A stretch of 39,142 nucleotides of DNA from Zygnema cylindricum. Taxonomy: Eukaryota; Streptophyta; Zygnematophyceae; Zygnematales; Zygnemataceae. This document shows positions 1 through 9,296 of this stretch, piece by piece. A program made the position numbers and the translations under genes. Each line of letters begins with the position of its first letter. Position 1 is the stretch's first letter. Below the pieces are notes generated by a model. It did no database searches. It was not told the origin of the DNA and saw only the letters and a program-made list of their open reading frames with translations. The DNA is taken from NCBI GenBank assembly GCA_037447655.1, contig JBBHKE010002613.1:441429-480570 (forward strand), given 5' to 3'.

Positions 1-99
1 AACAAAATTAAGATGAAAATAAATAAGTATTAAAACATGACAAAGGCAAGAGGCTGTACAAAAGTCCGGTACAAAAAAAAAAAAAAAAACATAAAAAAA

Positions 100-600
100 A
101 AAAAAAAAAAAACATGGCCTGAAAACATGTCGGAGAACGGAAACAGTACAAAATTATGAATAAATAAAAGTAGAATTAAAACAAAAAAAGTACTCTCCGA
201 ACGACTCTTCCTGTGAGCCTTTGTTTACATTCTAAAAAAAAAAAAATCATGAATTGGAAAATTGATGAATTAATAAATAATCATGGCCTTCGGAGAACAT
301 ATGATTTGGAAAGGAAAAATAAATAAAAAAAGGTACAATACCAAAAATAAATTAAAAGTACAAAAAAATTGGAAAATTTTATTTTCAATTGTTTCTTCCT
401 GTGAGCATATTTTATATGGAAGGTGAACAAAAAAAAAAAAAGTAAATAAAATTAAAAAAAAAGGAATCACAGCCTTAAAACGTTCCGGAGACCGAAAATT
501 TGAGCCAAAAGAAAGAAAATAATTGAAAAAGTACAACAAAAAAGTACAATTTTGGGAAAGTTTATTCTCCAAATGACTTTTCCTGCGAGCTCTTTTTATA
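100..600. repeat. Degenerate ~185-bp tandem repeat, A-rich
   Basis: Three diverged units are seen. The shared landmark TTCCTG(T/C)GAGC occurs at 208, 396 and 580, giving spacings of 188 and 184 bases, and each is preceded by CGGAGA-type and GTACAAAA-type words. Long A-runs separate the landmarks. Open frames here on the minus strand are only translated poly-T and carry no protein signal. Confidence 0.55.
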
Positions 601-2560
601 TATAAGGTAAAAAAAAGAAAAAAGACATCAAACAAACTTCTAGAAATCCCTAGATACCCCAGAAAACCCCTAAAAACCCCATAAAACCCCAAAAAAAACC
701 CCATAAAACCCTAAAACCCTGCAATTTGAGGTGTAGGATACTACCGCCCGGGGGCTTCCTCTCCCTCCGACCCCTCCCTCTCTGTCCTCTCTGCGGTCCT
801 CAGTGGGACTCGGTCCTCTCGTCTCTATAAGGTTATTAAAGACTTTTTTGGGGGGTTTTACGGGTTTCCTTTGGAATTTTATCTGGAGATTTTTGAGTTT
901 TTTTTCGATTTTTTTTGGATTTTTTTTTTGATTTTTTTTTGGAGTTTTTTTGGATTTTTTTTATGACTTCGTTTTACAATTTTTTTGGAGTAAGACTCGG
1001 TCCTCGCGTCTCTATAAGGTCATTAAGGGCTTTTTTTGGAGTTTTCAAGGGTTTTTTCAGGGTCTTTTGGATTTTTTTTTTGTTTTTTTGGAGTATAAGG
1101 TAGATATAACGATATTAGAGAAAGATTACTTTTCCAAAACTAAAAGATTTTCGATTAATATAGTCTGTTTCGTGCAATTTTTAAGCATACGAAATAGTAC
1201 AAAATAGTACAATATTATATGAAATAATACGAAATGGTATGAAATAGCACGGAGAAGAAAACTTTCCTTGGTAATACACGTTACCGTTTTGTTTTTTTTT
1301 TTAGGTGTTTTTTGAAGTGTTTTTTTAGGTGTTGTTTTAGGTGGTTTCTTTTTTTATTCGAGTTTTCTTTCTTTAAAAAAAAATAATAGATTTTTTTGTT
1401 TTACTTTTTTTTATTGGAGAGTTCAGAATTTGGTCACAACGGGAAAAGCTCTCTCCGCCTCCGCAGTGGAGAGCTTTCCGGGAACCAAATATCCCTGTCT
1501 CCTACTACTGTATGGGATTCCTTTGTTCTTTTGATTTGAGGATCGATCTGAGATCTCGGAATCTGCCGATTCATGAAAGAACTAATTTCAATTTAACCTT
1601 ACGAATTTATGACCGATCCGATGCCTCTTTCAATCCTCGACCTTCCTCTATAATCATGGAATCTCAATGACTTTCCACTGATAACCATCGAAGCCGGCTT
1701 TTTTTCTTCTTTATTTAGTTTTCCTATTTTTGCTTTCCTTTTCACTTTTCCTTTTTCACTTTTACTTTATTTACTTTTCCTTTTTACTTTTCCTTTTTTG
1801 CCTTTCCTTTTTTACTTTTCCTTTGTACCTTTACATTTTCTTACTTTTATTCTTGTACTTTTATATTTGACCTTTTAGTCTTAGTCTTTTTTCTTAAAAC
1901 TTAACCGTTCAAATTTCTGAAACTATTTTTACTTTAAAAGTGTTGTGAAAAAGAATACATCAAATTATTACTGTAAACTAAATGAATAAACTAACTGGAA
2001 AATTTTCCTTCAAAAGGAAAGTGTCTAAATGACTACAATAGAAAAAGATCTTGCTGTTGTTCTTAATTCAATTATAATATTTTAATTAATTGTCTTAGGG
2101 TAATTATACGCTCCTATGAATAATGTATATTATATTGTCGATTTGAAATAATATCAAAATTGTAGTTTATCATATCTTTGTATCATATCATATTATATTT
2201 GTATTATACTGTATAACGCATGTAACATGTATTATATATTTACCCTTATATTTTATTATATAGTATACATTATATATTATATATTTTATATTTTTATATT
2301 ATATATTATATATAATTGTATATAATTATATATTGCATATTATATATTATACATAATATTGTGTTATATCATACCCTATTCTCCACCCCTCAGTTCGAAA
2401 ATAGTGATGCTTTTTGAAGTGTTTTTTTCTCTCAGGTTATGTAGGTTATTTTAAGGGTTTTGTGGGTTTATTTTAGGGTTTTCTAGGCGTTTTCCAAGGT
2501 TTTTCAATGTTTTTGAGACATCTCCCTCTCCCTCTCCCTCTCCCTCTCTCCCTCTCTTTT
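601..2560. other. T-rich and AT-rich non-coding stretch
   Basis: Bases 640-720 hold CCCCTAAAA-like and CCCCATAAAA-like words. Bases 830-1400 are dominated by T-runs. A segment beginning ACTCGGTCCTC is duplicated at 808 and 995 (spacing 187). Bases 1442-1479 contain an imperfect hairpin around GGAAAAGCTCTC / GGAGAGCTTTCC. Bases 1700-1870 are a TTTTCCTTTTAC-type pyrimidine tract, and 2130-2370 is nearly pure TATA/ATAT sequence. I see no gene here, although upstream exons of the M16 gene ending at 2786 could be hidden in it. Confidence 0.5.
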
Positions 2561-2570
2561 TTTTTTGCAG

Positions 2571-2786
2571 GAAATTTTCGGAAGTAACCGTAGTCTCGCG
2601 AAACTTTTATGTTCCTACGAGGCTCGTGTCGGGACGTGGGAGGAACTTTTTGAGGAAAACGACAAAATAGATAGTGTGACAACGGTAGATGTTCAAAAAG
2701 TTTCCGAAAACCTTTTCCGGTCAAACAATAGAGTGGCCGGTCACGTCCAAAAGAGAGAGTCGATTTTATCCTTTCCTCGAGTGTGA
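2571..2786 (+). CDS. Probable last exon of an M16 (pitrilysin-like) zinc metallopeptidase gene
   Basis: A strong splice acceptor (pyrimidine tract ending TTTTTGCAG) opens a 71-codon frame that ends at TGA 2784-2786. The peptide has the layout of the C-terminal end of M16 peptidases: a block SLAKLLCSYEARVGTWEELF, then DKIDSVTTVDVQKV, then NLFRSNNRVAGHV. These correspond to the family's 'sxLAxxLasYeaxxGdWrxLF...vTxeDVqrVAkkYfxxxNRtvG' end, as I know the family. The zinc-binding HxxEH half would lie in upstream exons, which I cannot find in the window. The acceptor is preceded by a (CCCTCT)n tract that can serve as its pyrimidine tract. This is the only piece here that looks like an ordinary host gene. 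It could instead be a pseudogene or captured fragment. Confidence 0.6.
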   Translation, partial: EIFGSNRSLAKLLCSYEARVGTWEELFEENDKIDSVTTVDVQKVSENLFRSNNRVAGHVQKRESILSFPRV

Positions 2787-3298
2787 GAGGAGAGGAGAGG
2801 AGAGAGGGAGGGAGAGGGATGGAGGGGAGGGGAGGGGAGGGGAGGGGAGGGGAGGGGAGGGGAGGGGAGGGGAGGGGAGGGGAGGGGAGGGGAGGGGAGG
2901 GGAGGGGAGGGGAGGGGAGGGGAGGGGAGGGGAGGGGAGGGGAGGGGAGGGGAGGGGAGGGGAGGGGAGGGGAGGGGAGGGGAGGGGAGGGGAGGGGAGG
3001 GGAGGGGAGGGGAGGGGGGAGGGGAGGAGAGGGGAGGGGAGGGGAGGGGAGGAGAGGTGAGAGAAGAGGAGAGGAGATTGAGGGGAGAGACTGTGCCATA
3101 TGAATGTATCTAATGTTTATTAATTGTGTGTAAGAGGAGAGTAGATGAGAAAAGAGGAGAGAAGAGAAAGTAGAAGAGTGAGCAAAGAGAGGAGAGGAGA
3201 GGAGAGGAGAGAGGAGAGGAGTGGATAGGTGTGGAGAGGAGAGGAAGAGGAGAGAGAGGGGAGAGGGGATAGGAGGAGAGGAGAGAGGAAAGGAGTTT
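2787..3298. repeat. (GGGGA)n pentanucleotide tract with degenerate GA-rich tail
   Basis: About 190 bases (roughly 2823-3013) are an almost uninterrupted GGGGA repeat, close to 38-39 units. It then decays into GAGGAGAGGAGA-type sequence to about 3298. Open frames through it encode only EGRGG or SPPLP repeats and are not genes. The G-strand could form G-quadruplexes. Confidence 0.95.
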
Positions 3299-4386
3299 TG
3301 TTTAATTGTATGTATATTTTCGTGTCAGTGTTTTGTGTGATACTTTCATTTTTTATTTTTTATTACAGAAAAGGACAAAATAGTCCTGTACAGAAAAGGA
3401 CAAAAAAGTCTTTAATTTAATGTATTTGTTTGTGTACATTCTGTAATCGTTCACTTTTTTTTTTTTTTTTTTTTTTTTGTCATGTACAACATATTTTTTT
3501 ACCGATGTGTTACCAATTTTGTTATTATTATTATGATTATTATTATTATTATTATTATTATCATTGTTAATAGTATTTTTATTATACTACTGCAATTTTA
3601 AATTTACGGATTTATTTATTTGTTTATTTGTTTATTTATTTATTTATTTATTAATTTATAAGTTGTTTAAAACATTTTTTTTTTGAAGGATGTGATTTTT
3701 TTGGAAAAGATAGGATAGATTTCTAAAGTTATGAAGATAATTATCTTGTTAATAAAGTTTATTTTATTATACTGTTAAAATAATTAAAAAAAAAAATAAC
3801 ATAAGGCTTTATCGATTTTCAGAATATATTTTAGTTTTATCGTCCGTCAATTGGAGAACTACATTAATCACAGGAGATAAATATAGAGTGGATTAGTAAA
3901 TTTAAGTCATAAAATCAAAAAAAAAAAAAAACAAAAAACTGAAAACAACTTTAGCCGTTAGAGGGCACTCTCTACTAGGAATCCTCAATTTTGGATTCTC
4001 AAAAAAAAAAAAAAAAAACATCTTTCTAGTTTAGAAGTGATTTAGAGTCGGGTGTATTATGGCTCCATGAGATGATTAAAAAAGTTAAAATAGGGAGGGG
4101 GAGGGTAGTTATACTTTATATTGTATGCCCTTAATATACTTTATATTTTATACCTTGGTTCAATTTATTTGAACAATCTTGTAGAAATATAGAGCATCTT
4201 AAACTTGGTCACCGTCTTATTGCTTAGGATATTTCTTAAGAATAAATTATAATTTCGGGGTATCTTAAGAGTGTGACAGCTCGTTTGAAAGCGAAGGAAA
4301 ATCGTTTTACATTGAATTATTGTTCGATGTACAAAGTTATTATGAATTATGAGGTCCCAAAGTCTGTTAGTTATTTGTGTTTAAAG
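3299..4386. other. AT-rich non-coding stretch with microsatellites
   Basis: The stretch contains a duplicated AGGACAAAA(A)AGTC word at 3370 and 3398, a T-run at 3458-3478, a (TTA)n run near 3523-3562, a (TTTA)n run near 3607-3655 and A-runs near 3918 and 4001. No coding signal was recognised. Confidence 0.5.
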
Positions 4387-4522
4387 CTGGCGCCTTTGGG
4401 AATTCGCAGATTGGTGTCTAAAAGTGGCCGTTTTAGGAGTGCACGGACTAGTGTTTCAAGGTGGCGCCTCGAGAGTGCACAAACCAGTGTCTAAAAGTTG
4501 CACCTTTGAGAGTGCACGGAAC
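4387..4522. repeat. ~37-bp tandem repeat, about 3.7 units
   Basis: Units of the form (C/G)TGGCGCCTTTGAGAGTGCA followed by CGGACCAGTGTCTAAAA recur four times with 36-37 base spacing. A short open frame runs through them but has no recognisable protein. Confidence 0.65.
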
Positions 4523-4595
4523 GACCTCAGTGGTTTGCCGCGCTTATTTTTTTTGTTTTTACGCACAGATGGTACAATGACATAGCACGTACAAT

Positions 4596-5383
4596 TAGTG
4601 TTGTGTATCGGTAAGGATTTGCCGATAACCGACATGGGCCTTTTTTCGTGTAGCCGATAATCGATATATTGGTACGATAAATCGTTATCGGTGTTATCGC
4701 CGATAAATGACCGATATTTACTGGTTATTATCGGCGATAACACCGATATTGATAACTATTGACGATATCTGTATTGACCATACAGATAAATGTACGGCCA
4801 GTACACTCAACTGTACGTGTTATTCCCCGGACGCGCCGCGGACCCCCTTCCCCCTGATTTCGGTAAAAAATCGAAATGAATAAATACATATTTTTACTAT
4901 TTTATAAAAAACTAATATTTGCTCAAATAAGTGCCCGTAAATTGTCAAAAGATGGTGGCAGTAGGCTGCAGTAAATGGCGGCAGATGTGCCCGTTTGATC
5001 TGTTCGTCTGTACGTATGTTTTTCGAAAAAGTTTGATTTAAAATTTAAAATGTAATTTAATTTGTTCGTTTCAATACTATAGCTTTAGAACAATAAAGTA
5101 TTGTTTTAAATTTATTGACGTTTATGTGCTGCGTTGTCCGCAATAGATTTTAGTTAAACAGATACGGAACATATACATTATACGGCATACCACGCTATAT
5201 AAAGTAAATAATATAATACAGTATGTTATATAGTACTATTGTATGCATACATTTTTCTAAAGTTATCGCCGATATGGAATTTGTTGGTCTCTGACCGATA
5301 TATCGGGACCTCTGAACGTTGGATAACCGATAACTATCGATATCGTGTTATCGTGATAATTTTTTAACCGATATACAACAAAA
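4596..5383. mobile_element. hAT-like non-autonomous element, degraded right end
   Basis: The left end TAGTGTTGTGTATCGG matches the ends of the complete copies at 32125 and 16641. The first ~130 bases, with nested GATAACCGATA / TATCGGCGATAA palindromes, match the left end at 32125. The right end has decayed to ACCGATATACAACAAAAA and no 8-bp target duplication is visible (CGTACAAT on the left, none on the right). There is no transposase inside. The middle part differs from the 886-bp copies, so it may be a different subfamily. Confidence 0.65.
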
Positions 5384-5789
5384 AAGAAAAAGAAAAAGGG
5401 CCGACTTTATTAAAAAGCGCGATGGTTAACCATCTAAGTCTATAGGAACAAAAAGAAGTAGCATTGCTAAAACTGAAAAACCAAATAACGAGGGAATAAA
5501 CAAAAAGGAAAATGAAGGCAAAAAGGACGAAAATACGAAAGGATGGCAAGGAAGTCGAAAACACCCAAAAAAGCAAAACCCAACAAACAAAACACCAAAG
5601 GAAAAAACTAACACGTAGCAAAAAACCCCCAACAGACCTAAAAATCTACAGAACGCAACCACGTAAGTCCCCGAATCTCGGAGGAGCACGAGGAGGAAGT
5701 TCCGGAACACGCCGTCAATCCATAACGAGAATAGACGATCGAAGTAATATAGAAGCCAACACCCGTTGTAGGGCCACGGAAAAACGTTG

Positions 5790-6430
5790 ACGATAAAAAG
5801 AAGTAAGGACTGAAACAGGGGCTCCCAGGTCCTCGCCTCTCGAACGAGCGCCGACCACAAGTACGAAAAGTAGTGTTGCAAAGGAATAATGTGGGAAACC
5901 TCCCTACGAACAAAAAATCCCCCCCTCGGAAGCGATAATAGCAATGGTGTCTTGAATCGTGTCGTGCGCCTGAATCAATTTGCCCTCGTGGGAGCAACGA
6001 AGCAAATGGACGCCATCGAGCTTGATAACGTGATCACATGAGCAAACAAGAGTGGCAAGCAACGGTGGGTGAGGGAGCCGAGCCAAAATCTAAGGGTCAT
6101 GGTGAACTGAGTCAACGTGAAACGGAGGGTGGATAAGATAGGGGTGGCCAATAGCCAAGCTCCAAGTCAGCTACAAGAGAGAAAGCATGCACGCGAAAAA
6201 ATCGGACGGAAGCGCCTCGAGAAAATCGGTCTTAAAAGTGGCGACAACTTGATCGGAAACGGATTCCTGAACATGCGCAACAACCAGGGTGGAAAGAACC
6301 GGCATGTCCGCGATAGCAGCTGGAGGAAGAGAATGTGAAAACAAAACGAACAGATGGTACAATGACATAGTACGTACAATGACAACAGTACGATTATAGT
6401 ACGTAAAAAATAGTACGAATAGATGGTACA
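5790..6430 (-). pseudogene. LINE (non-LTR retrotransposon) ORF2 C-terminal remnant
   Basis: Read on the minus strand, the fragment carries the cysteine/histidine end of a non-LTR retroelement polyprotein. CSCDHVIKLDGVHLLRC lies at about 6044-5994, followed by HDTIQDTIAIIASEGG (about 5966-5920). After a frameshift comes RREVSHIIP (about 5905-5882). This matches the family pattern C-x-C...D-x-x-G-x-H-x-L-x-C...HD-x-I...iASEgG...REVSHxFP. Upstream in the minus sense, a piece containing ALPSDFF and further broken frames continue to about 6430. Several stops interrupt it (for example just after ...HHDP). The reverse-transcriptase core is absent, so this is a 5'-truncated dead copy. Confidence 0.6.
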
Positions 6431-6468
6431 ATGCCATAGTACGCAAAATGGCAAAGATGGTTAATTAC
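6349..6468. repeat. Dispersed/tandem TGGTACAATGACATAGTACG repeat
   Basis: The word AGATGGTACAATGACATAG occurs at about 4567 and 6352, with related units at about 6421, 6908 and 6949. The hAT-like element at 6469-6899 interrupts this degenerate tract. The function is unknown. Confidence 0.55.
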
Positions 6469-6899
6469 TAGTGCTGTGTATCGACAAGAAGTTTATCGCG
6501 ATAACAACGATGTACCGCTCTGAGACCAACAAATTCCTTATCGGCGATTCATGGAAAGAAAATAGTGCGATATATAATAGTACTTTATAATATACTCTAT
6601 TATATTATTTACTGTATATTGCGTGGCATGTCACGTGTAACAAACTGTTCTGTAACCCGTTTGACTTAATAAAGGCGGTTCAATACGATGGAATAAACCG
6701 TAAATTCGTACGGTACAAGCGGTACAATAATTGCCGATAGTTATCAGTACTGATGTTATCGCGATGAGAAACCGATATTATGGGTCTTTTATCGGCGTTA
6801 ACACCAGTTTCAATATATCGTGGCAATATATCGATTATCGGCAAGCCAACAAAAGGTACATATCAATTATCGGCAAAAATCTGCCGATACACAACACTA
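6469..6899. mobile_element. hAT-like MITE, 431 bp
   Basis: The ends are TAGTGCTGTGTATCG and CGATACACAACACTA, inverted and matching the family seen at 32125-33010. The interior is mostly terminal TATCGGCGATAA-type palindromes plus AT-rich sequence. The flanks TTAATTAC and GATTTTGA do not form a target duplication, so the insertion is old or rearranged. No protein is encoded. Confidence 0.7.
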
Positions 6900-7036
6900 G
6901 ATTTTGAAATGGCACATAGTACGTGGAATGACGACAGTACGCACTTATGGTATAATGACATAGTACGCAAGTACAAAGTTCGCATTCAAATTCGCACGCT
7001 TGAAAAAATCTTTGACGAGTCAATATGTGCATGCTA

Positions 7037-8144
7037 CACCGCCAATCGTTATTAGCGTGTATGTTTTTTTAGCGTATAAAAAAAAATACCGTGGTGTACG
7101 CTATATAAGATTTTGAAAATTTTGGAAAAAATCATACATTCTAATTGTTTGGTTATAGTAATTTGGATCTTTGAAAAAAAAAACGTCGGTCGCAAACGTG
7201 TTTACACTAATAAAAGTAGTCGTACAATTTAATTCAGATCGTACGCCGCCACGTAACAGTGTAAATCATTCCAACGTACATGTCAGAATATTTCACTGTA
7301 GTTAGGCGTCATGTATTCGCCGTTAAGTATACAACTTTGATAAAGTTTTCCTGAGTGTAATTTCTACGCATGTATCGATTACGCAACGCTTGTTGTTTCA
7401 ACAGTTGGTCGCTTTTCCGTTTTACGTCGACAATGTACGGTAATAAGGGTTCTTTACTCTAATAATGTCGCGAGGTCTGTTTAATTAGCGTGAATTCATG
7501 CTAAAATGTGTGTGAATTCTAAAATGGATGCATTTCTGTTTGTCTCCCTAACTTGTGACCGGTATTAGCGTTAATGTAATGACGTAATAGAGTAAACTCC
7601 TATTCTAAATTGGTCCCAATTGTACAATCTCACCAACCACCTCGTCTCAAGCGTTTCGTGATTGGTCGCCCAAATTTACACGTGGACAATTTTATATCCA
7701 CGCAAACATTGCGGCTCCAACATGACGTGACACCAACCGCTTGTCATACCCGTCGCCATTCGAAAGCTGATCCGTAGGTACGTCAAGAAGCAGGCAGTTA
7801 CCATGGCTCTTTCATGAAAATCGTCGGTCGCTTATCACGTGCATACCCCTACTCAAAACTGACAAAAAATTTGAAACTTTCCCGCCTTCTTTGTGTCGTC
7901 TAAAATATTTGGACAACTTGCTGTCACGCAGAATATTAAAATTTAAATTTTGACGACCGAAAGTAAGGGGAATGGTTTCCCTCCCTTTTTCCCACAATTG
8001 GGTTTTTTATTTGGTATATATATCTGGCGTTTGGTCCAACAATGACACTGTCTTTCCGCATCCTTCAGATACCTTGACTTTTGCTTCTCTATTATTTGCT
8101 TTGTATCATCATTTGGACAAAAAGTCAGCTCTATTATTCGCAAT
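7037..8144. other. Left arm of large element copy 1, non-coding
   Basis: The first ~180 bases match the 526-bp derivative at 22417 closely. The segment near 7680-7700 (ACGTGGACAATTTTATATCC) has a counterpart in copy 2 near 23641. The frames here do not align with anything in copy 2. A TATATATAT word at about 8015-8023 lies ~120 bases before the chosen transposase start and is a weak TATA-box candidate. Confidence 0.55.
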
Positions 8145-8766
8145 ATGTGGCCTATTACTTCCCATATTACCACTTTTTTTGCGGCGAAAAAGACCGCTAC
8201 GACGGGTTTATTACCACTCGTAACTGAAGAGGACATGGATTGTACTAAAACCCAAGAACCAAACCCATCGAACGAAGGTAGGGGATCACCCAACGTGGAC
8301 CCCCTCGTGGAAGGCGCTGTGACCGGAGTTTTGGACCCACCGTGAGATAAATACGGGAACGTCCGGGAGTCGACCCGAAAAGTTCAACAAGTGTCAACGA
8401 AGGTTACTCGACTTCGGGTAATCAATCGGATGATCGCCGATTGTCACGCAAATGGAAAGGATCTGCTCATCCCGAGGACTGTCAAGATGTTTCGGCAACA
8501 TTTTTCGGGGGGGTATCGTACAAGTAAGAATTTTATCCATTGTCCTTACCTTTATGTAGCAACCCTCGGTTGCTTAATTTGTGTGTCGCTGTTTCCCATT
8601 GTTTGTAATTGAATTTTACATATTCATTAATTTATAAATTGATTATGTCCCCCTCGTATTGCATGTTTGTCCATGCCATATTCTTCCCCCTAACCATCTC
8701 GTGTATTTATGATGGCTTGTTATACAACGTCGTCCAATAGCTATTTGTTGTGTGTTCAAACGTATG

Positions 8767-8880
8767 TACCGGCGACGACATAGTGTCGTCGCCGGTATGC
8801 ATGAATTTAAGTGTACTACATCCGAGATTCGGCAAATGTTGGAGAAATCGAAAAGCGACGACAATGCGGCGTCGCTTTAA
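8767..8880. repeat. GCGACGA dyad cluster, copy 1 (A)
   Basis: A perfect palindrome has 14-base arms TACCGGCGACGACA / TGTCGTCGCCGGTA at 8767-8780 and 8784-8797 around TAG. A second dyad, AAAGCGACG...CGTCGCTTT, lies at about 8853-8879. Copy 2 has a comparable cluster at the same place (24889-25050). Confidence 0.8.
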
Positions 8881-9296
8881 CGCTGGAAATTTTCAATGAA
8901 AACGTTGTTCTGTAAATCGTGTAAGCAAGAATACAACGTAACGTCTAACGAAATGGTGCATATGCGACGACGTCGAATATTAAAGCCGCGTGGTAAGTGG
9001 AAAGTGGGATTCAATTTGTTTTATCGTCGCCCCACTGTTGGAATTTTCAAACGCACCGGAAAGGGTTCGAAGTTACTTCGTGCATGGCCATTCGTAATGT
9101 AAGTATCCCCCGCACGAAATAGTTTACTTTTACGTAATAAAAGTAGGGTTTCATATCTGTAGTGTGTACTGCACCCTCCACTCTTCATAGCCGCGTTTTC
9201 TTCTCCTCATTTTTACACGCTAAATTGAAGCTAAGCTGTGAAGGGCGACAACAAGCAAATTAGGCGACCACGTACAGTGGTGGCTCATCGTCGTCA

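Noticed and set aside
270-704. Minus-strand frame rich in Phe/Leu
   Set aside because: It is a translated poly-T tract; there is no membrane-protein pattern beyond composition.
640-720. Telomere-like CCCTAAA words
   Set aside because: The words are irregular (CCCCTAAAAA, CCCCATAAAA) with no uniform period, and they are not at a sequence end that would indicate a telomere.
2473-3103. Long open frames on both strands through (GGGGA)n
   Set aside because: They encode only SPPLP or EGRGG repeats dictated by the pentanucleotide; all three frames are open for the same reason.
8896-9102. Frame beginning MKTLFCKSCKQEYN as a small zinc-finger-like gene
   Set aside because: The matching DNA in copy 2 (near 25200-25300) is not open in this frame, so conservation does not support it.
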